This document shows positions 7,491 through 15,925 of a stretch of 54,360 nt of DNA, one piece after another. Numbering within the stretch: position 1 is the first letter of the stretch; each line of letters starts with the position of its first letter. The notes beneath the pieces are model-generated. The model saw only the letters and a list, made by a program, of their open reading frames with translations, was not told where the DNA came from and ran no database searches. This DNA is from an uncultured beta proteobacterium (GTDB lineage: Bacteria; Pseudomonadota; Gammaproteobacteria; Burkholderiales; Burkholderiaceae_C), in NCBI GenBank assembly GCA_903909815.1, contig CAIVXG010000241.1, forward strand, positions 1 through 54,360. Reading direction: 5' to 3'. Both the position numbers and the translations under genes were made by a program.

Positions 7491-10366
7491 TCGGTATAGG
7501 CCGCCAAGGGAATGCAGCTGCAAAACAGGTTGCGGTCCCCCCAGACGTTGTCCACGCGCCCCACAGGCGGCCAGTACTTGACCTCCTTCAAGCTGGCCAG
7601 GGGAAAAGCGCCAAGTTCGCGCGCATAGGGTCGGTCCCAGTCCGCCACCAACAGGCTGGCTGCCGTGTGCGGTGCGTGCGTGAGCGGGTTGTTGTCCCTG
7701 GGCCAGAAACCGCGCTGCACCTGATCGATCTCCTTGCGGATGGCGATCATGGCGTTGATGAAGCGGTCGAGTTCGCTCAGGGTTTCGCTCTCGGTGGGTT
7801 CCACCATTAGCGTTCCCGGCACCGGAAAGCTCAGCGTGGGTGCATGAAAACCATAGTCCATCAAGCGCTTGGCCACGTCTTCGGCGCCGATGCCGCTGGC
7901 GTCCTTGAGTGGACGCAGATCCAGGATGCATTCGTGCGCCACATGACCATTGTCGCTGGCGTAAAGCGTGGGGTAATGGTCCCGCAGCCGTGCGCTGATG
8001 TAGTTGGCGGCGAGAATGGCGGCCTCGGTCGCGTGGCGCAAGCCGTCTGCGCCCATCATGCGGCAGTACATCCAGCTGATGGGCAGGACCGCAGCATTGC
8101 CCAATGGCGCTGCACTGATCGCGCCCACGCCGTTTACTGGCAATCCGGCGGTGGCGTGTCCCGGTAAATAGGGCACCAGATCGGCCACCACGCACACCGG
8201 GCCGACGCCGGGGCCGCCGCCGCCGTGCGGAATGCAAAACGTCTTGTGCAGGTTCAGGTGGCTCACGTCGCCGCCGAACTCACCGGGCGCGGCTGTGCCC
8301 ACGAGGGCGTTCATGTTGGCTCCGTCCACATAGACGCGTCCACCGTGGCTATGCACCAGGGCGCAGAGTTCCTTCACCTGGGTTTCAAACACGCCGTGCG
8401 TGCTGGGGTAGGTGATCATCACTGCGGCCAGTTTGTCGCTGTGTTGTTCGCACTTGGCTTTGAGGTCGGCCATGTCCACATTGCCCTGTGCATCGCAGGC
8501 CGTGACGACCACCGTGAGGCCCGCCATCTGCGCGCTGGCCGGATTGGTGCCATGCGCGCTGCTGGGGATCAGGCAGATGTTGCGATGCCCCTGGCCATGG
8601 GCCTGGTGATAGGCGCGAATCACCAGCAGGCCGGCGTATTCACCCTGCGAGCCCGCATTGGGCTGCAGGCTGATGCCGGCATATCCCGTGGCCTGACACA
8701 GCCAGGCGCGCAGTTGCACGTCAAGCTCGGCGTAGCCCTGCAACTGATCGGTCGGCGCAAAGGGATGCACGTTGGCGAACTCGGGCCAGGTGATGGGAAT
8801 CATCTCACTGGTGGCGTTGAGCTTCATGGTGCAACTGCCCAGCGGGATCATGCTGCGGTCCAGCGCCAGATCCTTGTCGCTCAAACGCCGGATGTAGCGC
8901 AGCATGCCGGTCTCGCACTGGTAGCGGTTGAACACCGGGTGCGTGAGGAAGGCGCTTGTGCGGCGCAGCGCAGCGGGGATCAGGGAATCGATGCCGGGTT
9001 CGTAGTCGCTGACCTGCGGTAGGGATTGGCCCGGCTGCGCGAAGAACGACCAGAGCAGCGCGAGGTCTTCGCGGCTCGTGGTTTCATCCAGCGCCACGCC
9101 CAACTGGGTCGGGGATACGACGCGCAGATTTATCCCCGCCTGCCGCGCCTTGGCTGCTACCGAATCGGTAGCGCCATCGGTCTGCACCGTGACCGTATCG
9201 AAGGCGCTGGGCTGCATCAGCGTTTGGCCAAGAGCCTGCAGACCTTTGGCCAGGATGGCCGTGTAGCTGGCCACGCGCTGGGCAATGCGTGTCAGACCGG
9301 CGGGGCCGTGGTACACCGCGAACATGCTGGCCACGACGGCAGGCAGCACCTGCGCCGTGCAGATGTTGGAAGTGGCCTTTTCGCGTCGTATGTGCTGCTC
9401 GCGCGTTTGCAGCGCCAGCCTATAGGCCGGGTTGCCGTGCACGTCCACGCTCACGCCGATAAGGCGCCCCGGCATGGAGCGTTTGAATTCGTCGCGGCAG
9501 GCCATGAAGGCCGCATGCGGGCCACCGTTGCCCATGGGCATGCCAAAGCGCTGTGTGCTTCCCACCGCAATGTCGGCGCCCCATTCGCCCGGAGGCGTGA
9601 GCAGCGTGAGCGCCAGCAGGTCGGCCGCGACAATGAACACGGCCTGCATGGCGTGTGCCTGCTGCACCACCGCGCGCAGATCGTGAATCGATCCGGTGCT
9701 GGACGGGTATTGCGTCAGCACGCCAAAGCACTCGCCCTGGCTCATCAACTCTGGCGCAAAACCGACCTTGACTTGGATGCCCAAAGGCGCAGCCCGCGTT
9801 TGCACCACTTCGATGGTCTGCGGATGGCAGTCGGCGGCGACGATGAAGACTGCGCTCTTGCTCTTGCTGGAGCGCTTGGCCAGTGTCATGGCTTCGGCCG
9901 CGGCGGTGGCTTCGTCCAGCATCGAGGCATTCGCCATGGGCATGGCGGTGAGGTCGCACACCATGGTCTGGAAATTCACCAGCGCCTCCATGCGGCCCTG
10001 ACTGATCTCGGCCTGATAGGGCGTGTAGGCCGTGTACCAGGCGGGGTTTTCCAGGATGTTGCGCAGGATCACGCCGGGCGTGTGCGTGCCGTAGTAGCCC
10101 TGACCGATGAAGCTCTTGAGCAGCTTGTTCTTGCCCGCCATGGCCTTGAGCTCTGCCAGTGCGGCGGCTTCGGTCACGGGCGGTGGCAGGTCCATCGGCT
10201 TGGAGCGCGCGATGGAGCGCGGCACGATGCCTTCGATCAGCGCGGCACGCGTTGCCGCGCCCACCACGCCCAGCATCAGCGCCTCATCCGCCGGAGTGAT
10301 GCCGACGTGGCGCGCAACGAATTCCGAGCAGTTCTCGAGTTCGCTCAGTGGCGTGACGGTGGTCAT
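7487..10366 (-). CDS. gcvP: Glycine dehydrogenase (decarboxylating), P-protein
   Basis: P-protein of the glycine cleavage system, 959 aa, the usual full length for the fused homodimeric form. It decarboxylates glycine using PLP and passes the aminomethyl group to lipoylated GcvH. The PLP-binding lysine is Lys708 in [15 protein letters not shown]. The N-terminal half starts with the family signature of E-x-x-x-R-H-x-G and carries the second, catalytically inactive aminotransferase-like fold. It lies 4 bp downstream of gcvH and is the last gene of the gcvT-gcvH-gcvP operon under a glycine riboswitch. It ends head-to-head with the small gene at 7140. Confidence 0.97.
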   Translation of the reverse strand: MTTVTPLSELENCSEFVARHVGITPADEALMLGVVGAATRAALIEGIVPRSIARSKPMDLPPPVTEAAALAELKAMAGKNKLLKSFIGQGYYGTHTPGVILRNILENPAWYTAYTPYQAEISQGRMEALVNFQTMVCDLTAMPMANASMLDEATAAAEAMTLAKRSSKSKSAVFIVAADCHPQTIEVVQTRAAPLGIQVKVGFAPELMSQGECFGVLTQYPSSTGSIHDLRAVVQQAHAMQAVFIVAADLLALTLLTPPGEWGADIAVGSTQRFGMPMGNGGPHAAFMACRDEFKRSMPGRLIGVSVDVHGNPAYRLALQTREQHIRREKATSNICTAQVLPAVVASMFAVYHGPAGLTRIAQRVASYTAILAKGLQALGQTLMQPSAFDTVTVQTDGATDSVAAKARQAGINLRVVSPTQLGVALDETTSREDLALLWSFFAQPGQSLPQVSDYEPGIDSLIPAALRRTSAFLTHPVFNRYQCETGMLRYIRRLSDKDLALDRSMIPLGSCTMKLNATSEMIPITWPEFANVHPFAPTDQLQGYAELDVQLRAWLCQATGYAGISLQPNAGSQGEYAGLLVIRAYHQAHGQGHRNICLIPSSAHGTNPASAQMAGLTVVVTACDAQGNVDMADLKAKCEQHSDKLAAVMITYPSTHGVFETQVKELCALVHSHGGRVYVDGANMNALVGTAAPGEFGGDVSHLNLHKTFCIPHGGGGPGVGPVCVVADLVPYLPGHATAGLPVNGVGAISAAPLGNAAVLPISWMYCRMMGADGLRHATEAAILAANYISARLRDHYPTLYASDNGHVAHECILDLRPLKDASGIGAEDVAKRLMDYGFHAPTLSFPVPGTLMVEPTESETLSELDRFINAMIAIRKEIDQVQRGFWPRDNNPLTHAPHTAASLLVADWDRPYARELGAFPLASLKEVKYWPPVGRVDNVWGDRNLFCSCIPLAAYTD

Positions 10367-10370
10367 GGTG

Positions 10371-10742
10371 TCAATGGTCGGCGGAAAATTTGTCGTAGCT
10401 GGTTTCGTCCATCAGGGCCTCGACTTGGGAGACGTCCGAGAGCTTGACCTTGAAGAACCAGCCTGTGCCCAGCGGATCGGTGTTGGCCAGCGCCGGGTCG
10501 GCGCGCAGGGCCTCGTTCACTTCGGTCACTTCGCCGCTCACGGGCATGTACACGTCGGCCGCGGCCTTGACCGATTCCACGACACCAGCCGTGTCCTTTT
10601 GCGCGTAGCTTTTGCCCACTTCGGGCAGGTCCACAAACACCACGTCGCCCAGCGCGTCCTGCGCGTGGTGCGTGATGCCGACGGTAGCGATGCCACTGTC
10701 AAGCTTGATCCATTCGTGGTCGGGGGTGTATTTGATGGTCAT
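10371..10742 (-). CDS. gcvH: Glycine cleavage system H protein
   Basis: Lipoyl carrier of the glycine cleavage system, 123 aa, typical length. The lipoylation site is Lys59 in the [10 protein letters not shown] motif. The protein shuttles the methylamine intermediate between GcvP and GcvT and the dihydrolipoyl group to the L protein, which is not in this window. A clear AGGAG precedes the ATG. It sits between gcvT and gcvP, but is separated from gcvT by about 158 bp that contain a palindromic repeat, so gcvH-gcvP might be partly uncoupled from gcvT. Confidence 0.97.
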   Translation of the reverse strand: MTIKYTPDHEWIKLDSGIATVGITHHAQDALGDVVFVDLPEVGKSYAQKDTAGVVESVKAAADVYMPVSGEVTEVNEALRADPALANTDPLGTGWFFKVKLSDVSQVEALMDETSYDKFSADH

Positions 10743-10809
10743 GTGGTGCTCCTAAAAAGTGATGGTTGGTGAGAGTTGTCGAGGTGGCTGCGATGTCTTG
10801 GCCCAGTCC

Positions 10810-10892
10810 GTCATTGCGAGGCCAAAGGCCGTGGCAATCCATAACGCCGCGTCAGGGAAATACATGGATTGCCGCGCTGCGCTCGCAATGAC
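10810..10892. repeat. Palindromic intergenic repeat, copy 1
   Basis: An 83-bp imperfect palindrome lies inside the gcvT-gcvH gap. The outer arms are GTCATTGCGAG and CTCGCAATGAC, and the inner arms are GTGGCAATCCAT and ATGGATTGCC. The same arms recur at about 26.85, 48.1 and 54.2 kb. In the operon transcript it could form a long hairpin and affect the balance between gcvT and gcvHP. Confidence 0.85.
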
Positions 10893-10900
10893 ATAGCACT

Positions 10901-12040
10901 TTAGCCACGAAAATAGTGGGTCGCAACGAAGGGCATGGCAACCACTTCCATGGGCACGGGTTTGCCGCGAACGATGGCGTTGATGCGCGTGCCCAACTGG
11001 GCGTATTCTGCCGCCACGTAGCCCATGGCCACCGGTTTGTCGATGGTGGGGCCGAGCAGGCCGCTCGTGACCTCGCCGATGCGCGCACCGACCGCGCTTT
11101 GCAGTTCGGTGTGTTCGCGCACGGGAATGCGCTCCAGCGCGATCAGGCCCACGCGCCTGCGCGTCAGCGCGCCGGGCGTGCCGTTGAGTTGCGCCAGCAC
11201 TTTGGTCGCACCCGGGAAACCGCCGGCGCGTGCGCCACCGGTGCGCCGCACCTTCTGCATGGCCCAGTTCAAGCCGCCTTCGACCGGCGTGGTGGTGTCG
11301 TCGATGTCGTTGCCGTACAGGCACAGCCCGGCCTCAAGGCGCAGCGAATTGCGCGCCCCCAGTCCGACGGGCTTGACTTCGGCTTGCGCCAGCAGCGTGC
11401 GCGCCAGCAGCTCGGCATGCGTGTCATCGACCGAAATTTCGAATCCGTCTTCGCCGGTGTAGCCGCTGCGCGTGACGAAGCATGAAACGGCCTGCGCGCC
11501 GCAGGCCACTTCGAACGTGCCACCGGTCATGAACACCAGTTGTTCGACCCCGGGCGCGAGCCGCGAAAGCGCGCTCACCGCCTGCGGTCCCTGCAAGGCC
11601 AGCAGCGCCTTTTCCGGCATGGGAATGACCTGGCAGCGCGCACCGATGCGCTCCTGGATGTGAGCGATGTCGCCGGCCTTGCAGGCGCCGTTCACGATGA
11701 CGAAAATATCTTCTCCGCGGTTCACGAACATCAGGTCGTCGATGATGCCGCCCTCAATGTTCAGCAGCAGTCCGTAGCGCTGTTTACCCACCGGCAGATC
11801 GATCACGTCCACCGGCATCAGCGACTCGAAGGCGGCCGCGGCGTCCGCTCCGACCAGGCGCAACTGGCCCATGTGGGACACATCGAACAGGCCCGCGGCG
11901 CATCGCGTGTGGTGATGCTCGGCCACCAGTCCGGCGGGGTATTGCACCGGCATCGAATAGCCGGCAAAGGGAACCATGCGCGCGCCCAGTTCAAGGTGCA
12001 GCGCATGCAGTGGCGTCAGGATCAATTCAGTGGTGGACAC
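10901..12040 (-). CDS. gcvT: Aminomethyltransferase, glycine cleavage T protein
   Basis: T-protein, 379 aa, close to the family length. It transfers the methylene group from the H protein to tetrahydrofolate and releases ammonia. The N-terminal folate-binding motif FDVSHMG is at 52-58 and the conserved catalytic Asp is in GGIIDDL (Asp101). A GTG start codon is used. It is the first gene of gcvT-gcvH-gcvP and follows a leader containing a tandem glycine riboswitch, so expression should rise when glycine is abundant. A small hairpin lies between the riboswitch and the start and may be the expression platform. Confidence 0.96.
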   Translation of the reverse strand: MSTTELILTPLHALHLELGARMVPFAGYSMPVQYPAGLVAEHHHTRCAAGLFDVSHMGQLRLVGADAAAAFESLMPVDVIDLPVGKQRYGLLLNIEGGIIDDLMFVNRGEDIFVIVNGACKAGDIAHIQERIGARCQVIPMPEKALLALQGPQAVSALSRLAPGVEQLVFMTGGTFEVACGAQAVSCFVTRSGYTGEDGFEISVDDTHAELLARTLLAQAEVKPVGLGARNSLRLEAGLCLYGNDIDDTTTPVEGGLNWAMQKVRRTGGARAGGFPGATKVLAQLNGTPGALTRRRVGLIALERIPVREHTELQSAVGARIGEVTSGLLGPTIDKPVAMGYVAAEYAQLGTRINAIVRGKPVPMEVVAMPFVATHYFRG

Positions 12041-12069
12041 GGCAGTCTTTCAGGTCAGACAGTGATGCC

Positions 12070-12085
12070 GCACGGTTGCCCGTGC
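12070..12085 (-). promoter_or_regulatory. Leader hairpin between riboswitch and gcvT
   Basis: GCACGG and CCGTGC form a perfect six-base stem with a four-base loop, 30 nt upstream of the gcvT start in the transcript. There is no T run, so it is not an intrinsic terminator. Its place suggests a role in folding of the riboswitch expression platform, but this is inference. Confidence 0.4.
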
Positions 12086-12099
12086 AGTGCTGACCTCGC

Positions 12100-12305
12100 T
12101 GTCCGCTTTACCTGAGAGATTCGCCTGGCGATGCAGGTTTGCTCCTTCGGTGGACTGCATCGGGTGCAGCCTCTCTCCAGTGAGGAAACGCCTCTTTCAA
12201 GGCGCGTGTCAGTCCTTTTGCCTGAGCGTTCAAAAGTCCGACTGAACCGACCTTCTGCGCCTTCGGCGGCACTTTGGGATACGTCCCTGGAAGTGCTCTC
12301 TCCTG
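12100..12305 (-). ncRNA. Tandem glycine riboswitch
   Basis: Two consecutive glycine aptamers are read on the minus strand in the gcvT leader. The upstream aptamer (about 12305-12205) starts GGAGAGAGCAC, contains CCGAAGGCGCAGAAG and ends CTCAGGCAAAAGGAC. The downstream aptamer (about 12180-12100) starts GGAGAGAGGC, contains CCGAAGGAGCAAAC and ends CTCTCAGGTAAAGCGGAC. These are the conserved GGAGAG, CCGAAGG and CUCAGGYAAA(R)GGAC blocks of the family. A short linker with an inverted repeat joins them. The arrangement in front of gcvT is the classical activating switch. It fills nearly the whole 303-bp gap between gcvT and arfB. Confidence 0.95.
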
Positions 12306-12343
12306 ACGGGTGAATTCTAACTGCTGAAAATCGCTGGGCGATA

Positions 12344-12748
12344 TCAATCGAGAACCTTGCCGCGCGAACTCTTGATTTCGGAGCGTTGACTCTTGCCTTC
12401 CAGTCGTCTTTGCTTTGAGCCGTAAGTCGGTTTGGTGGGGCGGCGCACGCGCGGCGGCGTGGCCACGCTTTGCACCAGTTCGTGCAGGCGCGCAAACGCA
12501 TCCATGCGATTCATGTCCTGCGTGCGATGCTGCTGCGCCTTGATGATCAACACGCCGTCTTGCGTGATGCGGCTGTCGCGCAAGGCCAGCAGCCGCTCTT
12601 TCACGTCGTCGCTCAGGCTTGATGCCGGAATGTCAAAGCGCAAATGAATCGCGCTGGACACCTTGTTCACGTTTTGCCCACCGGCACCTTGCGCCCGGAT
12701 GGCCGTGATTTCGACCTCGGATTCCTGGATGACGATGGGTGGCTTCAT
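12344..12748 (-). CDS. arfB: Alternative ribosome-rescue factor ArfB
   Basis: Peptidyl-tRNA hydrolase that rescues stalled ribosomes (ArfB/YaeJ), 134 aa. The catalytic GGQ loop is at 23-25 (GAGGQNVNK), and a basic C-terminal tail (RRPTKPTYGSKQRR and onward) is the part that enters the empty mRNA channel. The start is placed at 12748 because the family begins just before the IQESEVEITAIRAQ segment; the frame stays open upstream but that extension is not ArfB-like. Release-factor codon-recognition domains are absent, so it is not RF1 or RF2. It lies upstream of the glycine riboswitch on the same strand. Confidence 0.93.
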   Translation of the reverse strand: MKPPIVIQESEVEITAIRAQGAGGQNVNKVSSAIHLRFDIPASSLSDDVKERLLALRDSRITQDGVLIIKAQQHRTQDMNRMDAFARLHELVQSVATPPRVRRPTKPTYGSKQRRLEGKSQRSEIKSSRGKVLD

Positions 12749-12844
12749 GATGGATGGAGGGGAGTGGGGGCGCCCGGCGCTGACGTATTGTCGCCGCGCA
12801 GTTAAACTTCTTCTTCGATCATTCCCGCAACCAAGGAGTTCATC

Positions 12845-12988
12845 ATGGCCAAAGGTCAACAAAAGTCCAACAAAGAAGGCAAGAAACCCAAGAAGGACAC
12901 GTCGCCTCCCAAGCCCGTCAGCGCCGATGCCGTGCGCCCGACGGTCACGACCACCGTGATGCCGCGTGGCAAGCTCAAGAACAAATAG
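12845..12988 (+). CDS. 47-residue basic small protein
   Basis: Short open frame of 47 aa beginning MAKGQQKSNKEGKKPKKD and ending RGKLKNK, with AAGGAG at 12833-12838 in ideal position. It is very rich in Lys, Pro, Ser and Thr and should be disordered. Small proteins with the same MAKGQ-x-SN-x-E-x-KKPKK start occur widely in proteobacteria, which supports it as a real gene. The function is unknown; binding to nucleic acid or the ribosome is only a guess from the charge. It lies 96 bp from the divergent arfB start. Confidence 0.75.
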   Translation: MAKGQQKSNKEGKKPKKDTSPPKPVSADAVRPTVTTTVMPRGKLKNK

Positions 12989-13047
12989 CCTCTGCGCTGC
13001 TGGGTCCGTGCACGGCAGGACCAGCAACTTGCAGTCGGCGAAGTTCC

Positions 13048-13719
13048 ATGGCAACTGAGGCCGTGCGCGCGGCTCCTCGCTACACCGCAGCCGAGGAGTT
13101 GGCCAACAGCGTGACGCACGGTATCGGCGTTGTTTTATCCATTGCCGGCCTGGCGGTGCTGACGGCCTTTGCCGCGTTGCAAGGAGACGTCTGGCACGTG
13201 GTGGCGTGCAGCATCTTTGGCGCCTCGCTGATCCTGAACTACACCGCCTCCACGCTGTACCACAGCATCCAGTCCGAGCGCCTCAAGGGCGCACTTCGCG
13301 CCCTTGATCATTCCGCTATATTTTTGTTGATCGCTGGCAGCTACACGCCCTTTATGCTGGTGAATCTGCGCGGGCCCTGGGGCTGGTCGCTGCTGGCGGG
13401 CGTATGGACCATCGCGGTGCTGGGCATCAGTTTGCGGCTGCTGCTCAAGGGTCGCTTGCACGGCCTGGTGGTGGGCCTGTATATCGCCATGGGCTGGGCC
13501 GTGGTGGTGGCAGTGCAACCCATGCTGCGCCACGTCCAGACCGGCGGCTTGATCCTGATTGCTGCGGGTGGATTGGTCTATACCGTTGGCGTGATTTTCT
13601 ACAAGTGGAAGAGCCTGCCCTACCACCACGCCATCTGGCACGTCTTTGTGCTGGCGGGCAGCGCGCTGCACTTCTTTGCCGTGCTGTTCTACGTGATTCC
13701 CTGGCCTACACCGGCCTGA
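13048..13719 (+). CDS. trhA: TrhA/hemolysin III family membrane protein (PAQR)
   Basis: Seven-helix inner-membrane protein of the PAQR (YqfA/TrhA/hemolysin III) family, 223 aa. Family signatures are present: EELANSVTHGIG near 16-27, the YTASTLYHS segment, DHSAIFLLIAGSYTPF and the C-terminal HHAIWHVFVLAGSALHFF. The Ser, Asp and His residues in these motifs form the predicted metal site. E. coli TrhA is linked to membrane energetics and lipid homeostasis; the hemolysin name is historical. It is probably a single-gene unit convergent with the AsmA-like gene that ends at 13727. Confidence 0.92.
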   Translation: MATEAVRAAPRYTAAEELANSVTHGIGVVLSIAGLAVLTAFAALQGDVWHVVACSIFGASLILNYTASTLYHSIQSERLKGALRALDHSAIFLLIAGSYTPFMLVNLRGPWGWSLLAGVWTIAVLGISLRLLLKGRLHGLVVGLYIAMGWAVVVAVQPMLRHVQTGGLILIAAGGLVYTVGVIFYKWKSLPYHHAIWHVFVLAGSALHFFAVLFYVIPWPTPA

Positions 13720-13726
13720 AGCACCA

Positions 13727-14449
13727 TTACTTGAACAGCCCCTTCACGGCCGGACCTAACAGGTCCAGGGTTTGGCTGCTGGACTTCTTCAGCAGTTCAA
13801 TGCTGGATGCTCCTGTGAGTTTGGCTTTGAGCGCGCCTGCGATTTCCTGACCGAGCTCACCCGGCGTGACGCCCCCCTTGGCGCGCCCGATGTCCTTGAT
13901 CGTGATGTCGGGCATCGCCACCGCCACGGCCTTGCCCTGCATGAAGGCGGCGCTGGCCTGGGCCTTGGCGTCGCGCAGGGTGAACAGTTCAACGATCAAT
14001 TTTTTGCCGACTTTCTTGGGCTCGCCTTGACTCTGGTTTTGATCGGAGCCAACGGCGCTGCCGATGTTCTTGATGACGGTGTCGAAATTTGTCAGCGCAT
14101 CACCCTTTTCGTAGATCACGTCGGGTGCCTCAATGTCGATGCGATGGATGACCACAACGTCTTTGGCCAGACTGGCGAGGTCCACTTCAACCTCCACCTG
14201 CGCCACCTGCAAAGCATGCGGCGTCTGGAAACCGCTCGGGTTGCCTATGGTTAGATGGCTGATGCTGCCCTTGCCGTCGGCGGATGAGATTTTCACGCTG
14301 CCAACCGTGACCTTAGCCTGCGTCATGGCGCTGCCATAGTTTTCAATTGCACCCTTCACCAGGCCGTCCAGATTGCGCGATAGCCAGAACAGCGCCGATC
14401 CTGCCACGACGGCAAGAACGAGCAGTGCGGCGAGAGTTTTTTTCATCAT
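13727..14449 (-). CDS. Exported AsmA-like protein of unknown function
   Basis: About 240 aa, starting MMKKTLAALLVLAVVAGSALFWL, a single N-terminal membrane anchor or signal. The frame extends upstream, but 14449 is chosen because the signal starts there. The body has beta-strand-rich segments resembling the N-terminal chorein-like part of AsmA/DUF748 proteins (VKISSADGKGSISHLTIGNP and VVIHRIDIEAPDVIYE). Such proteins act in the periplasm on lipid transport or outer-membrane homeostasis. At 240 aa it is much shorter than AsmA itself. The divergent neighbour is an MFS transporter. Confidence 0.7.
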   Translation of the reverse strand: MMKKTLAALLVLAVVAGSALFWLSRNLDGLVKGAIENYGSAMTQAKVTVGSVKISSADGKGSISHLTIGNPSGFQTPHALQVAQVEVEVDLASLAKDVVVIHRIDIEAPDVIYEKGDALTNFDTVIKNIGSAVGSDQNQSQGEPKKVGKKLIVELFTLRDAKAQASAAFMQGKAVAVAMPDITIKDIGRAKGGVTPGELGQEIAGALKAKLTGASSIELLKKSSSQTLDLLGPAVKGLFK

Positions 14450-14592
14450 TGAGGGGTCATGGTAAACGAGGGAAATCCCTATTCCGCGAGGCGGCGAAAG
14501 TAAGGGAAAGCGACAGGTAATTGACGCCGCAGCAGTCATTATCGAACCTCATAATAGCCGCTTAGCAAACCACTCTATCAAGAGGAGACAAG

Positions 14593-15912
14593 ATGGAAAA
14601 ACAATCACCGGGCGCCCCTGCGGGGGCAACCACGGTCAACCCAGGCCAGGAGGCCGCGACCTACAACAAAGTCGGCTGGCGCCTGATCCCGTTTTTGCTG
14701 CTGTGCTACATCGTGGCCTATCTGGACCGCGTGAATGTAGGCTTTGCCAAACTCAAGATGCTGCAGGACCTGGGCCTGAGCGAAACCATCTACGGCCTGG
14801 GCGCAGGCATCTTCTTCATTGGTTACTTCCTGTTTGAAGTGCCCAGCAATGTGATCCTGCACCGCATGGGCGCAAGGGTCTGGATTGCCCGCATCATGCT
14901 GAGCTGGGGCGTGATTTCTGCCGCCATGATGTTCGTCAGCTCAGAGACGAGTTTCTACGTGGTGCGCTTCTTCCTCGGTATGGCCGAGGCCGGATTTTTC
15001 CCCGGCATCATCCTGTACATGACCTACTGGTATCCGGCTGAACGTCGGGCCCGCATGATCGGTTTGTTTATGACGGCGATTGCCCTGTCCAGCGTCATCG
15101 GTGGCCCGATCTCGGGCTGGATCATGCGCACCTTCGCCGATGGCGCCATGGGCCTGAAAGACTGGCAATGGCTGTTCGTGCTGGAGGGTGTGCCTTCGGT
15201 CATCATGGGCGTAGTCACATTCTTTTATCTTGACGACGGCATCGACCACGCGAAATGGTTGACGGCCGATGAGAAGGCCATGCTCAAGCGCAACATCGTG
15301 ACCGAGAACGTCGGCAAAGAGGATTTGCACATCGGCGCCGTGTTCAAACATCCGCGCGTCTGGCTCATGAGCCTGATTTATTTCTGTTTTGTCATGGGTC
15401 TGTACGGCGTGGGTTTCTGGTTGCCCACCATCATCAAGGCCACGGGCGTGAAAGACGTGCTGCAGATTGGTCTGCTCACCGCCATTCCCTATGGCTTCGC
15501 TGCGGTGGCGATGATTCTGGTGTCGCGCCGGGCCGACCGCAACCGCGAGCGTCGCTGGCATATCGCCATCCCCGCGCTGGCAGGCGCTCTTGGCCTGATA
15601 TTGAGCGTGATCTGGGGTCAGAATACCTTGCTCGCGATGGCGGCGCTGACGCTTGCAACCATGGGCATATTGACCACGCTGCCGCTGTTCTGGAGCCTGC
15701 CGACGGCGTTTCTTGCCGGCGCGGGCGCCGCTGCCGGTATTGCCCTGATCAACTCGCTTGGCAATCTGGCAGGCTTCGTCAGCCCGTTTCTTGTGGGCTG
15801 GTTGAAGGACGCGACACAAAGCACTGACGCCGGCATGTACATGCTGGCCGGCTCCATGGTGCTGGGCGCGCTGCTCACGCTGAGCGTGCCAGCGCGACTG
15901 GTCAATAAATAG
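14593..15912 (+). CDS. MFS transporter, anion:cation symporter family
   Basis: Twelve-helix major facilitator of 439 aa in the ACS (tartrate/hexuronate/4-hydroxyphenylacetate) group. Seen: YLDRVNVGFAKLKM after the first helix, a signature of this group; the loop motif between helices 2 and 3; and GMAEAGFFPGIILYMTYWYP in helix 4. A strong AGAGGAGA site lies just before the ATG. It likely imports an organic or sugar acid by proton symport. It converges with a DenD-like dehydrogenase gene, which hints at a sugar-acid substrate, but the genes are on opposite strands and the link is weak. Confidence 0.88.
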   Translation: MEKQSPGAPAGATTVNPGQEAATYNKVGWRLIPFLLLCYIVAYLDRVNVGFAKLKMLQDLGLSETIYGLGAGIFFIGYFLFEVPSNVILHRMGARVWIARIMLSWGVISAAMMFVSSETSFYVVRFFLGMAEAGFFPGIILYMTYWYPAERRARMIGLFMTAIALSSVIGGPISGWIMRTFADGAMGLKDWQWLFVLEGVPSVIMGVVTFFYLDDGIDHAKWLTADEKAMLKRNIVTENVGKEDLHIGAVFKHPRVWLMSLIYFCFVMGLYGVGFWLPTIIKATGVKDVLQIGLLTAIPYGFAAVAMILVSRRADRNRERRWHIAIPALAGALGLILSVIWGQNTLLAMAALTLATMGILTTLPLFWSLPTAFLAGAGAAAGIALINSLGNLAGFVSPFLVGWLKDATQSTDAGMYMLAGSMVLGALLTLSVPARLVNK

Positions 15913-15925
15913 AGCAGGTTCAGGC

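Noticed and set aside
9026-10447. Long plus-strand open frame of 473 codons opposite gcvP and gcvH
   Set aside because: Its translation is low-complexity, rich in His, Arg and Gly, and it lies over well-conserved gcvP. Such antisense frames are common in GC-rich coding DNA.
12749-13054. N-terminal extension of arfB back to 13054
   Set aside because: The extra 100 or so codons are antisense to the 47-residue gene and unlike ArfB, whose homologues start near 12748.
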